Source of the DNA: Piscinibacter gummiphilus
GTDB lineage: Bacteria; Pseudomonadota; Gammaproteobacteria; Burkholderiales; Burkholderiaceae_C
NCBI RefSeq assembly: GCF_002116905.1
Contig: NZ_CP015118.1
Span: forward strand, 2,604,001-2,668,000
Direction of reading: 5' to 3'
DNA length: 64,000 nt
Part shown: positions 27,478 through 36,417 of the stretch, one piece after another
Numbering within the stretch: the first letter of the stretch is position 1
How the letters are laid out: each line of letters opens with the position of its first letter
The notes under the pieces: model-generated
Databases searched by the model: none
The model's input: only the letters and a program-made list of their open reading frames with translations
What the model was told of the DNA's origin: nothing
Made by a program: the position numbers and the translations under genes

Positions 27478-28557
27478 GTGAAGATTGCGATCCTGCCGGG
27501 CGACGGCATCGGAACCGAGATCATGGCCGAGGCCGTGAAGGTGCTGGGCTGCCTCGACCTGCGTTTCGAGATGGAAGAGGCCAAGGTGGGCGGTGCCGCC
27601 TACGAGGCCCACGGCCACCCGCTGCCGCCCGCCACGCTCGCGCTCGCGAAGGCGGCCGACGCCGTGCTGTTCGGCGCCGTGGGCGACTGGAAGTACGACA
27701 AGCTCGATCGCCCGCTGCGCCCCGAGCAGGCCATCCTCGGCCTGCGCAAGAACCTCGAGCTCTTCGCGAACTTCCGTCCGGCCATCTGCTACGAGGAACT
27801 CACGCATGCCTCGACGCTCAAGCCCGAGATCGTGGCCGGCCTCGACCTGCTGATCATCCGCGAGCTGACCGGTGACATCTACTTCGGCCAGCCGCGCGGC
27901 CGCCGCGCCTCGCCGGACGGCGCCTTCGCCGGCGCCGACGAAGCCTTCGACACCATGCGCTACTCGCGCCCGGAGATCGAGCGCATCGCCCACGTGGCCT
28001 TCCAGGCCGCCCGCAAGCGCAACAAGAAGGTGCTGAGCGTCGACAAGGCGAACGTGCTCGAGACCTTCCAGTTCTGGCGCGACGTGGTCACCGAGGTGCA
28101 CGCCCAGTACCCCGACGTGGCGCTGGAGCACATGTACGTCGACAACGCGGCCATGCAGCTCGTGAAGGACCCGAAGCGTCTCGACGTGATCGTCACGGGC
28201 AACATGTTCGGTGACATCCTGAGCGACGAGGCCGCCATGCTGACGGGCTCCATCGGCATGCTGCCGTCGGCGTCGCTGAACGCGAAGAACCAGGGCCTGT
28301 ACGAGCCGAGCCACGGCTCCGCGCCCGACATCGCCGGCAAGGGCGTGGCCAATCCGCTGGCCACCATCCTGTCGGCCGCGATGATGTTGCGCTTCAGCCT
28401 GAACCAGGAGGCCGCGGCCCAGCGCATCGAGGCCGCGGTGAAGGCGGTGCTGGCCCAGGGCCTGCGCACCGGCGACATCTACAGCGAAGGCACGCGCAAG
28501 GTGGGCACGCGCGAGATGGGCGATGCCGTGGTGGCGGCGCTCAAGGCCCAGGGTTAA
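27478..28557 (+). CDS. leuB: 3-isopropylmalate dehydrogenase
   Basis: The 359-residue product oxidatively decarboxylates 3-isopropylmalate with NAD. The start is GTG 27478, with GAAGGA upstream, giving MKIAILPGDGIGTEIM. Substrate and metal segments RELTGDIYFGQPRG, SVDKANVLET and VTGNMFGDILSDEAAML are intact, as is the NAD-binding EPSHGSAPDIAGKG. It is the last leucine gene; a hairpin with a seven-T run lies between it and asd. Confidence 0.96.
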   Translation: MKIAILPGDGIGTEIMAEAVKVLGCLDLRFEMEEAKVGGAAYEAHGHPLPPATLALAKAADAVLFGAVGDWKYDKLDRPLRPEQAILGLRKNLELFANFRPAICYEELTHASTLKPEIVAGLDLLIIRELTGDIYFGQPRGRRASPDGAFAGADEAFDTMRYSRPEIERIAHVAFQAARKRNKKVLSVDKANVLETFQFWRDVVTEVHAQYPDVALEHMYVDNAAMQLVKDPKRLDVIVTGNMFGDILSDEAAMLTGSIGMLPSASLNAKNQGLYEPSHGSAPDIAGKGVANPLATILSAAMMLRFSLNQEAAAQRIEAAVKAVLAQGLRTGDIYSEGTRKVGTREMGDAVVAALKAQG

Positions 28558-28566
28558 ATTCGGCCC

Positions 28567-28603
28567 TGCAGCCGCCGAAACAACGAAGGCTGCAACTTTT
28601 TTT
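28567..28603 (+). terminator. Probable terminator or attenuator between leuB and asd
   Basis: TGCAGCC (28567-28573) pairs with GGCTGCA (28588-28594) across a 14-base loop and is followed by ACTTTTTTTCG. The stem is short and the loop long, so termination may be partial. It lies just 20 bases before the asd start. Confidence 0.55.
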
Positions 28604-28622
28604 CGACGACGGGACTTTCGAC

Positions 28623-29756
28623 ATGGCTACGAAATTGGTCGGCCTGGTGGGCTGGCGGGGTATGGTGGGTTCGGTCCTGATGGACCGCATGGCCCAGGAA
28701 AACGACTTCGCGCTGATCGAACCGGTGTTCTTCAGCACGAGCAACGTCGGTGGCAAGGCCCCGGCGTTCGCGAAGAATGAGACCACGCTGAAGGACGGCT
28801 ACGACATCGAGGCGCTCAAGCGCTGCGAGATCATCATCACGGCGCAGGGCGGCGACTACACCACCGAGGTGTTCCCGAAGCTGCGCGCCGCGGGTTGGAA
28901 CGGCCACTGGATCGACGCGGCCTCGACGCTGCGCATGAAGGACGACGCCGTCATCATCCTCGACCCGGTCAACATGCCGGTCATCAAGAAGTCGCTCGCC
29001 AACGGCGGCCGCAACTGGATCGGCGGCAACTGCACGGTCAGCTGCATGCTGATGGGCGTGGGCGCGCTCTACAAGGCCGGCCTCGTCGAGTGGATGGCCA
29101 CGCAGACGTACCAGGCCGCGTCCGGCGGCGGTGCCCAGCACATGCGCGAGCTGCTCACGCAGTTCGGCACGCTGAACGGCACCGTCAAGTCCCTGCTCGA
29201 CGACCCGAAGAGCGCCATCCTGGAAATCGACCGCCAGGTGATCGGCAAGCAGCGCAGCCTCTCCGAGGCCGAGACCGCCAACTTCGGCGTGCCGCTGGGC
29301 GGCAGCCTCATCCCCTGGATCGACAAGGATCTGGGCAACGGCATGAGCAAGGAAGAGTGGAAGGGCGGCGCCGAGACGAACAAGATCCTGGGGCAGGGCG
29401 AAGGCTTCGGCACCCCGGCCACCCCGGTGGACGGCTTTTGCGTGCGCGTGGGCGCGATGCGCTGCCACAGCCAGGCGCTGATGTTCAAGCTCAAGAAGGA
29501 CGTGCCGCTGGCCGACATCGAGTCGTTGATCGCGAACGACAACGAGTGGGTCAAGTTCGTGCCCAACACCCGCGAAGCCACGATCCGCGACCTGACCCCG
29601 GTGGCGGTGACCGGCACCATGACGATCCCGGTGGGGCGTGTGCGCAAGCTGGCGATGGGCCCGGAATACCTGGGCGCGTTCACCATCGGCGACCAGCTGC
29701 TGTGGGGTGCGGCCGAGCCGCTGCGCCGCATGCTGCGCATCCTGCTGGACGCCTGA
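28623..29756 (+). CDS. asd: Aspartate-semialdehyde dehydrogenase
   Basis: The 377-residue product reduces aspartyl phosphate to the semialdehyde for lysine, methionine, threonine and peptidoglycan synthesis. The NADP loop is near the start (LVGWRGMVGSVLMDRM). The catalytic thiol is Cys137 in GGNCTVSCM, and the base histidine is in GAMRCHSQAL. It is the longer Gram-negative form. It sits downstream of leuB and upstream of fimV. Confidence 0.96.
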   Translation: MATKLVGLVGWRGMVGSVLMDRMAQENDFALIEPVFFSTSNVGGKAPAFAKNETTLKDGYDIEALKRCEIIITAQGGDYTTEVFPKLRAAGWNGHWIDAASTLRMKDDAVIILDPVNMPVIKKSLANGGRNWIGGNCTVSCMLMGVGALYKAGLVEWMATQTYQAASGGGAQHMRELLTQFGTLNGTVKSLLDDPKSAILEIDRQVIGKQRSLSEAETANFGVPLGGSLIPWIDKDLGNGMSKEEWKGGAETNKILGQGEGFGTPATPVDGFCVRVGAMRCHSQALMFKLKKDVPLADIESLIANDNEWVKFVPNTREATIRDLTPVAVTGTMTIPVGRVRKLAMGPEYLGAFTIGDQLLWGAAEPLRRMLRILLDA

Positions 29757-29772
29757 AACGGGCGGTGAAGGG

Positions 29773-29873
29773 GTGACCTCGTTGTGGGGTCACAACAAGC
29801 TCATGCAGAAGAACCCGCACTAATCCCAGGTTGGCGCGGGTTAGGCTGAACGTCAGCCATTGCATGAGCTTGT
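29773..29873. other. Candidate structured RNA or cruciform between asd and fimV
   Basis: ACAAGCTCATGCA (29795-29807) is exactly complementary to TGCATGAGCTTGT (29861-29873). The 53 bases between hold two further stems, AACCCGC/GCGGGTT (29812-29818 and 29836-29842) and GGCTGA/TCAGCC (29844-29849 and 29853-29858), so the whole folds as a three-way junction. Upstream, GTTGTG/CACAAC (29781-29786 and 29791-29796) and GTGACC/GGTCAC (29773-29778 and 29788-29793) are alternative hairpins; the first overlaps the long stem. No T-run follows. It may be a small RNA, a leader element or a protein-binding cruciform; strand is not decided. Confidence 0.55.
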
Positions 29874-29885
29874 GTTCCTATGTGG

Positions 29886-29915
29886 TTGATGTTATTGTAT
29901 TTTCCAGTGTATAGC
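29886..29915 (+). promoter_or_regulatory. Candidate sigma-70 promoter for fimV
   Basis: TTGATG (29886-29891) and TATAGC (29910-29915) are 18 bases apart in a locally AT-rich stretch about 100 bases before the fimV start. It directly follows the three-way-junction element, whose right arm ends 12 bases before the -35 box. Confidence 0.5.
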
Positions 29916-30013
29916 CCTGGGAATCGCATGGCTGACCCCCTGGAAGCGAAGACAACAATTCCGAAAGCAGTGGGGCTCGCTCGGTTCCACCCCCCGTCCA
30001 ATTGGGAGACGCC

Positions 30014-32701
30014 TTGAAAATCAACTCGCTGTTTGCAGGGCGCTTCGCTCTGACCGGGGTGGCCCTGGCCACCATGCTGCTGGCCTCCGTCGACGCCATG
30101 GCCCTCGGCCTCGGCCGTCTCAACGTCCAGTCCGGCCTGGGTGAAACCCTGCGCGCCGAGATCGACGTCACGAGCCTCACGGCCGACGAGGCGTCGAACC
30201 TGCAGGTCAAGGTGGCCTCGCCCGAGGCGTACCGCGCCGCGGGGGTCGACTACAACGGCGTCCTCACCGGCACGCGCGTCACGCTGGAGCGCCGCGCCGA
30301 CGGCCGCCCGTACCTGCGCGTCAACAGCGACCGCTCGGTGCAGGAACCCTTCGTCGACGTGATCCTCGAGATCTCCTGGTCCACGGGCCGCCTGGTGCGC
30401 GAGTACACCATGCTGTTCGACCCGCCGACGTCGCGTGCCGCTGCCACGCCGGCCCCGGCGCCTTCCACGTCGCCGGCGATCACGCCCGCCCGTCCCGACA
30501 CCGCCGCCGCCCCGCGCGCCGAGCGCCGTCCGGCCACGCCGCGTGCGCCGGCCGCCGAAGCGTCCGAGCCGCGCCGCGCGGCCCCGTCGCCCACGTCGTC
30601 CCCGGCTCCCGCGCCGCGCGCCCCGTCGGTCGACTCGGCTTCGGGTGACGAGTACACCGTGCGCCCGGGCGACACGCTGTCGCGCATCGCCAACCGCACG
30701 CAGCGCCAGGGCGTTTCGCTCGACCAGATGCTGGTGTCGCTGTTCCAGGCGAATCCCGATGCCTTCGCTGGCAACAACATGAACCGGCTGAAGTCCGGCG
30801 CCGTGCTGGCCGTGCCGTCCGCCGATGCCGTCCGCGCCGTCACGCCGGCCGAAGCCCGTTCGCTGATCCAGGCGCAGAGCGCCGACTTCGGTGCCTACCG
30901 CCAGCGCCTGGCCGGTGGTGTGCGCGAAACCAAGGTCGACGGTTCGTCCCGCCAGGCCAGCGGCCAGGTCAAGGCCGAGGTCGACGACCGCAAGCAGGCC
31001 GCAGCCCCCGCACCCGACAAGCTCGTCCTGAGCAAGGGCGCCAGCGCCAAGGCGTCCGCGCCGGAATCGCGCCTCTCGAAGGAACGCGAGCAGAAGGAAG
31101 CCGCCGCCCGCGTGGCCGAACTCGCCAAGAACGTCGAGGACCTGAAGAAGCTGTCCGGCGCCCAGCAGGGTGGCAAGGCCGGTGCGCCGGCCGCTGCCGC
31201 CAGCAAGCCGGGTGTCGCCGTGCAGACGCCCACCGCCACGCCCACGGTGCCCACCCCCGCGCCGAAGCCGGCTGCGGCCCCCGCACCGGCGCCCACGCCC
31301 GCTCCGGCCCCCGTGCCGGCTCCGGCTCCCGCACCGGTCCCCGCGCCAGCCCCCGAACCGGCTCCCGCGCCGGCCTCGGCTGCCGTCGTGGCGCCCGAGC
31401 CCGCTTCCGTGCCGGTCGCTGCCGCGGCTTCGGAGCCGGAAGCCGTGGCCAGCGCACCGGTGGCCGCGCCCCCGGCCTCGGCCGCTGCCCCGCGCCGTCC
31501 GGTGCCTGCACCGGCCCCGGTCGAAGAGCCGTCCATCTTCGAAGACAACCCGCTGGTGCTCGCCCTTGGCGCGCTGCTGGTGATCCTGCTGGCCGGCTAC
31601 GGCATCTACACCGTCCGCAACCGCAAGAAGAAGGACAGCGGCGAAACGTCGTTCCTCGAGAGCCGCCTGCAGCCCGACTCGTTCTTCGGCGCCAGCGGCG
31701 GCCAGCGCATCGACACCCGTGACGCCAGCGGCGCCTCGTCGTCGATGAGCTACTCGCTCAGCCAGCTCGACGCCATCGGCGACGTGGATCCGGTCGCCGA
31801 GGCCGACGTGTACCTCGCCTACGGCCGCGACCTGCAGGCCGAGGAAATCCTCAAGGAAGCCATGCGCGCCAGCCCGGAGCGCCTGGCCATCCGCACCAAG
31901 CTGCTCGAGGTCTACGCCAAGCGCCGTGACACGAAGGGCTTCGAACTGCTGGCCACGCAGCTGTACGGCCTGACGGGCGGGCAGGGCGAGGACTGGGCCA
32001 AGGCCCAGGAGCTCGGCCTCCAGATCGAACCCGAGAACCCGCTGTACCAGCCGGGTGGCGTGCCCGCGCAGGTCGAGGGTGATGGCCGTCCGTCGGCCGA
32101 ACTGCTCGGCGCGAGCACCATGCCGCAGTCGGTCCTGCCGTCGCCGTCCGAGTTTGGCGCCAGCACCGGTTCGTCGAGCGGTTTCGACAGCACCGGTTCG
32201 GGTGTCGACCTCGACCTCGACCTGGGCTTCGACGACTCCCCGCAAGCCGCCGAGCCGCCCCCGGCCCGCCTGACCGAGCAGACGCAGCCGTTCCCGGCCG
32301 CCTCGCAGGACGACCTGGGTGGCATGCGCTTCGACCTCGACGAGCCCACGCTGCCGGCCACGCCGGCGCAGCCGGTGGCCAAGCCGCCGGTGTCCAACTC
32401 GGGCTCGATGGAGTTCGACCTGTCGTCGATCTCCCTCGACCTGGGCTCGCCGAACGACGAACTCACCCAGCCGGCCACGCCGGTGAAGGGCGCGCCGCCG
32501 GCGGCCGACTTCGCCGACATCGACCTGGGCGAAGCCGCCGGCGAAGATGGCGACCCGATCGCCCGCAAGCTGGAGCTGGCCGAAGAGTTCCGCCAGATCG
32601 GCGACATGGAAGGCGCACGCGACCTGCTGCAGGAAGTGGTGGCCAAGGCCACCGGCTCCGTGAAGCTGCGTGCCCAGGCCATGCTGGACGAACTGGGCTG
32701 A
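30014..32701 (+). CDS. fimV: FimV/HubP-type peptidoglycan-binding polar protein
   Basis: I start at TTG 30014, with GGGAG five bases upstream, giving 895 residues. The order is: signal peptide (1-30), FimV N-terminal domain (LGLGRLNVQSGLGETLRAEI), Ala/Pro-rich linker, LysM domain at about 212-275 (YTVRPGDTLSRIA), a coiled stretch, a long Pro/Ala linker, one membrane helix at about 511-533, then an acidic cytoplasmic region with TPR-like segments and the conserved C-terminal FimV motif (about 845-895). The family organises the cell pole, type IV pili and twitching. Its place before truA is usual for FimV in beta- and gammaproteobacteria. Confidence 0.92.
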   Translation: MKINSLFAGRFALTGVALATMLLASVDAMALGLGRLNVQSGLGETLRAEIDVTSLTADEASNLQVKVASPEAYRAAGVDYNGVLTGTRVTLERRADGRPYLRVNSDRSVQEPFVDVILEISWSTGRLVREYTMLFDPPTSRAAATPAPAPSTSPAITPARPDTAAAPRAERRPATPRAPAAEASEPRRAAPSPTSSPAPAPRAPSVDSASGDEYTVRPGDTLSRIANRTQRQGVSLDQMLVSLFQANPDAFAGNNMNRLKSGAVLAVPSADAVRAVTPAEARSLIQAQSADFGAYRQRLAGGVRETKVDGSSRQASGQVKAEVDDRKQAAAPAPDKLVLSKGASAKASAPESRLSKEREQKEAAARVAELAKNVEDLKKLSGAQQGGKAGAPAAAASKPGVAVQTPTATPTVPTPAPKPAAAPAPAPTPAPAPVPAPAPAPVPAPAPEPAPAPASAAVVAPEPASVPVAAAASEPEAVASAPVAAPPASAAAPRRPVPAPAPVEEPSIFEDNPLVLALGALLVILLAGYGIYTVRNRKKKDSGETSFLESRLQPDSFFGASGGQRIDTRDASGASSSMSYSLSQLDAIGDVDPVAEADVYLAYGRDLQAEEILKEAMRASPERLAIRTKLLEVYAKRRDTKGFELLATQLYGLTGGQGEDWAKAQELGLQIEPENPLYQPGGVPAQVEGDGRPSAELLGASTMPQSVLPSPSEFGASTGSSSGFDSTGSGVDLDLDLGFDDSPQAAEPPPARLTEQTQPFPAASQDDLGGMRFDLDEPTLPATPAQPVAKPPVSNSGSMEFDLSSISLDLGSPNDELTQPATPVKGAPPAADFADIDLGEAAGEDGDPIARKLELAEEFRQIGDMEGARDLLQEVVAKATGSVKLRAQAMLDELG

Positions 32702-32766
32702 TTGCAGTCCGTCCCGATGCGGCCGGTTCGGGGTTCCCGGCCGGCCGTTCTCATTGAGGTCCCTGC

Positions 32767-33597
32767 GTGAATTCCGAGGCCGAAGCATCCGTGGCCGAGA
32801 GGGCGAAGGGCCCGAGGCTCGCGCTGGGCATCGCCTACCGCGGCCAGGCCTACAGCGGCTGGCAACGCCAGCCCGTCGAACCCACCGTGCAGGGCCGGCT
32901 CGAGTCGGCGCTGTCCGAGTTCGCTGCCCAGCCTGTCGACACGATGTGTGCCGGCCGCACCGACACCGGGGTGCACGGGCTCAACCAGGTCGTGCACATC
33001 GACCCGCCGGTGGTCCGTGAACTCAACTCCTGGGTGCGGGGCACCAACCGCTACCTGCCCCCCGACATCGCCGTGCTGTGGTGCCGCGAGGTGGGCCCCG
33101 AGTTCCACGCCCGCTACAGCGCCCTCGGGCGGCGCTACACCTACGTGCTGCTGGAGTCGCCGGTGCGACCGGCCATCGAGGTGGGGTCCGCCGGCTGGGT
33201 GTTCACGCCGCTCGACGGCGACCGCATGCGCGAGGCCACGTGCGTCCTCATCGGCGAACACGACTTCAGCGCCTTCCGCTCGTCCGAGTGCCAGGCCAAT
33301 TCGCCGGTGCGCCGACTGAACGCCATCGAGATCCGCCGCTGCGGGGCGTACTGGCGCTTCGACTTCGACGGCAACGCCTTCCTGCACCACATGATCCGCA
33401 ATATCATGGGCTGCCTGATCGCCGTGGGTGCCGGACGGCGACCGCCGTCCTGGATGGCGGAGGTGCTGGCCGCTCGCTTGCGTCTGCATGCCGCGCCCAC
33501 GTTTTCCCCGGCGGGGCTGTACTTCGCCGGTCCGTACTACGATCCCGCCCTGGACCTGCCGACCCATACCGCGGCGATGGACTGGCTGCCCCGCTGA
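32767..33597 (+). CDS. truA: tRNA pseudouridine synthase A
   Basis: The 276-residue product converts U38-U40 of the tRNA anticodon arm to pseudouridine. The start is GTG 32767. The catalytic aspartate is Asp66 in CAGRTDTGVHGLNQV. YRGQAYSGWQRQP near the start and DGNAFLHHMIRNIMGCLI near the end are family segments. It lies between fimV and trpF. Confidence 0.95.
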   Translation: MNSEAEASVAERAKGPRLALGIAYRGQAYSGWQRQPVEPTVQGRLESALSEFAAQPVDTMCAGRTDTGVHGLNQVVHIDPPVVRELNSWVRGTNRYLPPDIAVLWCREVGPEFHARYSALGRRYTYVLLESPVRPAIEVGSAGWVFTPLDGDRMREATCVLIGEHDFSAFRSSECQANSPVRRLNAIEIRRCGAYWRFDFDGNAFLHHMIRNIMGCLIAVGAGRRPPSWMAEVLAARLRLHAAPTFSPAGLYFAGPYYDPALDLPTHTAAMDWLPR

Positions 33598-33659
33598 TTT
33601 CCGAGCCGCCCACGCTCACGATCGATGGTTTTCTCCTGCGCCTGCCGGCGCCCCGTGCC

Positions 33660-34307
33660 ATGACCCGACGCACCCGAATCAAGATCTGCGGCCTCACCCG
33701 CGAAGTCGACGTCGACGCCGCCGTCGAGGCAGGTGCCGATGCCATCGGCCTCAACTTCTACGAGCGAAGCCCGCGTCATGTGAGCGTGGAGAAGGCTGCC
33801 CGGCTCGCGAGCCGGCTGCCGCCCTTCGTCACGCCGGTCGCGCTGTTCGTCAACGCCGGCGCCGCCCTCATCGAGGCGGTCACTGCCGCCATCCCGAACG
33901 CGGTGCTGCAGTTCCACGGCGACGAGCGCCCGGAGCAGTGCTGGCAGGCGGGCCGTCCCTACCTGCGGGCCGCCCGCATGTCCCCCGGCTTCGATTTGTT
34001 AAACTTCGCCCTCCAGTATCCCGACGCTCAGGCCCTGCTGCTCGACACCCACGTCGAGAGCTACGGCGGCAGCGGAAAGGCATTTGATTGGTCTCTCATT
34101 CCTCACGGCGTGTCCCGTCCGGTCGTTTTGTCTGGTGGGTTGCATGCCGAAAATGTGATCGAAGGCATCTTCAGGGTCCGGCCATGGGCCGTTGATGTGA
34201 GTTCCGGCGTCGAATCGGCAAAGGGCATCAAGGATGCCCACGCCATCCGCCGGTTCTGCGATGCGGTGCGCGAAGCCGATGCCCGGCTGGCCGCCGCGCC
34301 CAACTGA
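33660..34307 (+). CDS. trpF: Phosphoribosylanthranilate isomerase
   Basis: The 215-residue TIM barrel converts phosphoribosylanthranilate to CdRP in tryptophan synthesis. The catalytic Cys10 is in IKICGLT and the catalytic Asp in LLLDTHVESYGGSG. VVLSGGLHAENV and VDVSSGVES close the phosphate site. I start at ATG 33660, because the long frame upstream is only the shadow of truA. trpB follows 17 bases later. Confidence 0.95.
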   Translation: MTRRTRIKICGLTREVDVDAAVEAGADAIGLNFYERSPRHVSVEKAARLASRLPPFVTPVALFVNAGAALIEAVTAAIPNAVLQFHGDERPEQCWQAGRPYLRAARMSPGFDLLNFALQYPDAQALLLDTHVESYGGSGKAFDWSLIPHGVSRPVVLSGGLHAENVIEGIFRVRPWAVDVSSGVESAKGIKDAHAIRRFCDAVREADARLAAAPN

Positions 34308-34324
34308 AGATTCCAAGGATTTCC

Positions 34325-35593
34325 ATGACTTACCAGCAACCCGACGCCCGGGGGCATTTCGGCCCCTATGGCGGCACCTTCGTGGCGGAAACGCTGATCC
34401 ACGCGCTTGACGAACTGAAGTCCGCGTGGGACGCGGCCCAGAAGGATCCCGACTTCCTCGCCGAGTACCGCAGCGAACTGGCCCACTTCGTGGGCCGCCC
34501 GAGCCCGATCTACCACGCCGCGCGCACCAGCCGGGAACTGGGCGGCGCCCAGATCTACCTGAAGCGCGAGGATCTGAACCACACGGGCGCGCACAAGGTC
34601 AACAACACCATCGGCCAGGCGCTGCTCGCGCGCCGCATGGGCAAGAAGCGGGTGATCGCCGAGACCGGCGCCGGCCAGCACGGCGTGGCCACGGCCACCA
34701 TCTGCGCCCGCTACGGCATGGAGTGCGTGGTCTACATGGGCAGCGAGGACGTCAAGCGCCAGTCGCCCAACGTGTACCGCATGAACCTGCTGGGCGCCAC
34801 CGTGGTGCCCGTGGAAAGCGGCTCCAAGACCCTGAAGGACGCGCTGAACGAAGCCATGCGCGACTGGGTCACCAACATCGAGAGCACGTTCTACATCATC
34901 GGCACGGTCGCGGGCCCGCACCCGTACCCGGCGATGGTGCGCGACTTCCAGCGGGTGATCGGCGACGAGTGCCTCGTGCAGATGCCGGCCATGCTGGGCG
35001 GCGGCAAGCAGCCCGACGCGGTCATCGCGTGCGTGGGCGGCGGCAGCAACGCCATGGGCATCTTCTACCCGTACATCGACGTCGCCGGCACGCGCCTGAT
35101 CGGCGTCGAGGCGGCGGGCGAGGGCCTCGACAGCGGCAAGCACTCCGCCACGCTGATCGCCGGCTCGCCCGGCGTGCTGCACGGCAACCGCACCTACCTG
35201 CTGCAGGACGACAACGGCCAGATCACTGAGACCCACTCGATCTCGGCCGGCCTCGACTACCCCGGCGTGGGCCCCGAGCACGCGTACCTGAAGGACATCG
35301 GCCGCGCCGAGTACGTCGGCATCACCGATGCCGAGGCGCTCGCCGCGTTCCACCACCTGTGCCGCACCGAGGGCATCATCCCCGCGCTCGAGTCGTCGCA
35401 CGCCTTCGCGCACGCCCTGAAGCTCGCCCACACCATGCGCCCCGACCAGAGCCTGCTCGTGAACCTGTCCGGCCGCGGCGACAAGGACATCGGCACCGTC
35501 GCCGACCTGTCCGGCGCGTCGTTCTACAACCGGCCCTCGGAAGCCGGCCGCACCGTGAAGGGCGCCGAAGCGCTCGCGAAAGGCCGCGCATGA
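34325..35593 (+). CDS. trpB: Tryptophan synthase beta chain
   Basis: The 422-residue PLP enzyme joins indole and serine to tryptophan. PLP Lys91 lies in NHTGAHKVNN, the catalytic Glu follows in ETGAGQHGVA, and the glycine-rich phosphate loop is CVGGGSNAMG. Its stop overlaps the trpA start by four bases, so the two subunits are probably translated coupled. Confidence 0.97.
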   Translation: MTYQQPDARGHFGPYGGTFVAETLIHALDELKSAWDAAQKDPDFLAEYRSELAHFVGRPSPIYHAARTSRELGGAQIYLKREDLNHTGAHKVNNTIGQALLARRMGKKRVIAETGAGQHGVATATICARYGMECVVYMGSEDVKRQSPNVYRMNLLGATVVPVESGSKTLKDALNEAMRDWVTNIESTFYIIGTVAGPHPYPAMVRDFQRVIGDECLVQMPAMLGGGKQPDAVIACVGGGSNAMGIFYPYIDVAGTRLIGVEAAGEGLDSGKHSATLIAGSPGVLHGNRTYLLQDDNGQITETHSISAGLDYPGVGPEHAYLKDIGRAEYVGITDAEALAAFHHLCRTEGIIPALESSHAFAHALKLAHTMRPDQSLLVNLSGRGDKDIGTVADLSGASFYNRPSEAGRTVKGAEALAKGRA

Positions 35594-36417
35594 GCCGCAT
35601 CAAAGCGTGTTTCGACGCCCTCAAGGCAAAAGGCCGCAAGGCACTGATCCCCTACATCGCCGCCGGTGACCCGTTCCCCGATGCCACCGTCGAGCTGATG
35701 CTCGCGATGGCCGAGGCCGGTGCCGACGTGATCGAGCTGGGCGTGCCGTTCTCCGATCCCATGGCCGACGGTCCCGTCATCCAGCGGGCCGCCGAACGTG
35801 CGCTGTCGCACGGCATCGGCACCCCGCAGGTGCTCGCCTACGTGCGTGCCTTCCGCGAGAAGAACCAGACCACCCCGATCGTGCTGATGGGCTATGCGAA
35901 CCCCATCGAACGCTACGACCAGCGCCTGGGCGCCGATGCCTTCGTGCGCGACGCGGCCGAGGCCGGCGTGGACGGCGTGCTGGTGGTCGACTATCCGCCC
36001 GAGGAATGCGAGGCCTTCGCAGCCCGTCTGGCCGCGCACCAGCTCGACCCCATCTTCCTGCTGGCCCCCACGTCCACCGAGCAGCGCATGAAGGACGTGG
36101 GCCGCATCGCCCGCGGCTATGTGTACTATGTCTCGCTGAAGGGTGTGACCGGGGCCGGGAACCTGGACACCGGCGCGGTGGCCACCATGGTGCCGCGCAT
36201 CAAGGCCCACGTGGGCGTGCCGGTCGGGGTCGGTTTCGGCATCCGTGACGCCGAAACGGCCAAGGCCGTCGGCGAAGTGTCCGATGCGGTCGTGATCGGG
36301 TCGAAACTCATCCAGATTCTGGAAGTCCAAACACGCGACAATGTCGTTTCCGAGGCGGCGAAGTTCATCGCTGAAATCCGCACCGCGCTCGACACCCTGA
36401 AAGGAGTCCACCGATGA
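35590..36417 (+). CDS. trpA: Tryptophan synthase alpha chain
   Basis: The 275-residue TIM barrel releases indole from indole-3-glycerol phosphate. Catalytic Glu49 and Asp60 have the textbook numbering (ELGVPFSDPMADGP). The start at ATG 35590 overlaps trpB by four bases, and the stop overlaps accD by four bases, so trpB-trpA-accD are a tightly coupled unit. Confidence 0.96.
   Translation: MSRIKACFDALKAKGRKALIPYIAAGDPFPDATVELMLAMAEAGADVIELGVPFSDPMADGPVIQRAAERALSHGIGTPQVLAYVRAFREKNQTTPIVLMGYANPIERYDQRLGADAFVRDAAEAGVDGVLVVDYPPEECEAFAARLAAHQLDPIFLLAPTSTEQRMKDVGRIARGYVYYVSLKGVTGAGNLDTGAVATMVPRIKAHVGVPVGVGFGIRDAETAKAVGEVSDAVVIGSKLIQILEVQTRDNVVSEAAKFIAEIRTALDTLKGVHR

Noticed and set aside
29801..32788. 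A 995-codon minus-strand frame opposite fimV
   Set aside because: It mirrors the Pro/Ala linker of FimV, has a Gly/Arg/His-rich translation and would cross the fimV promoter.
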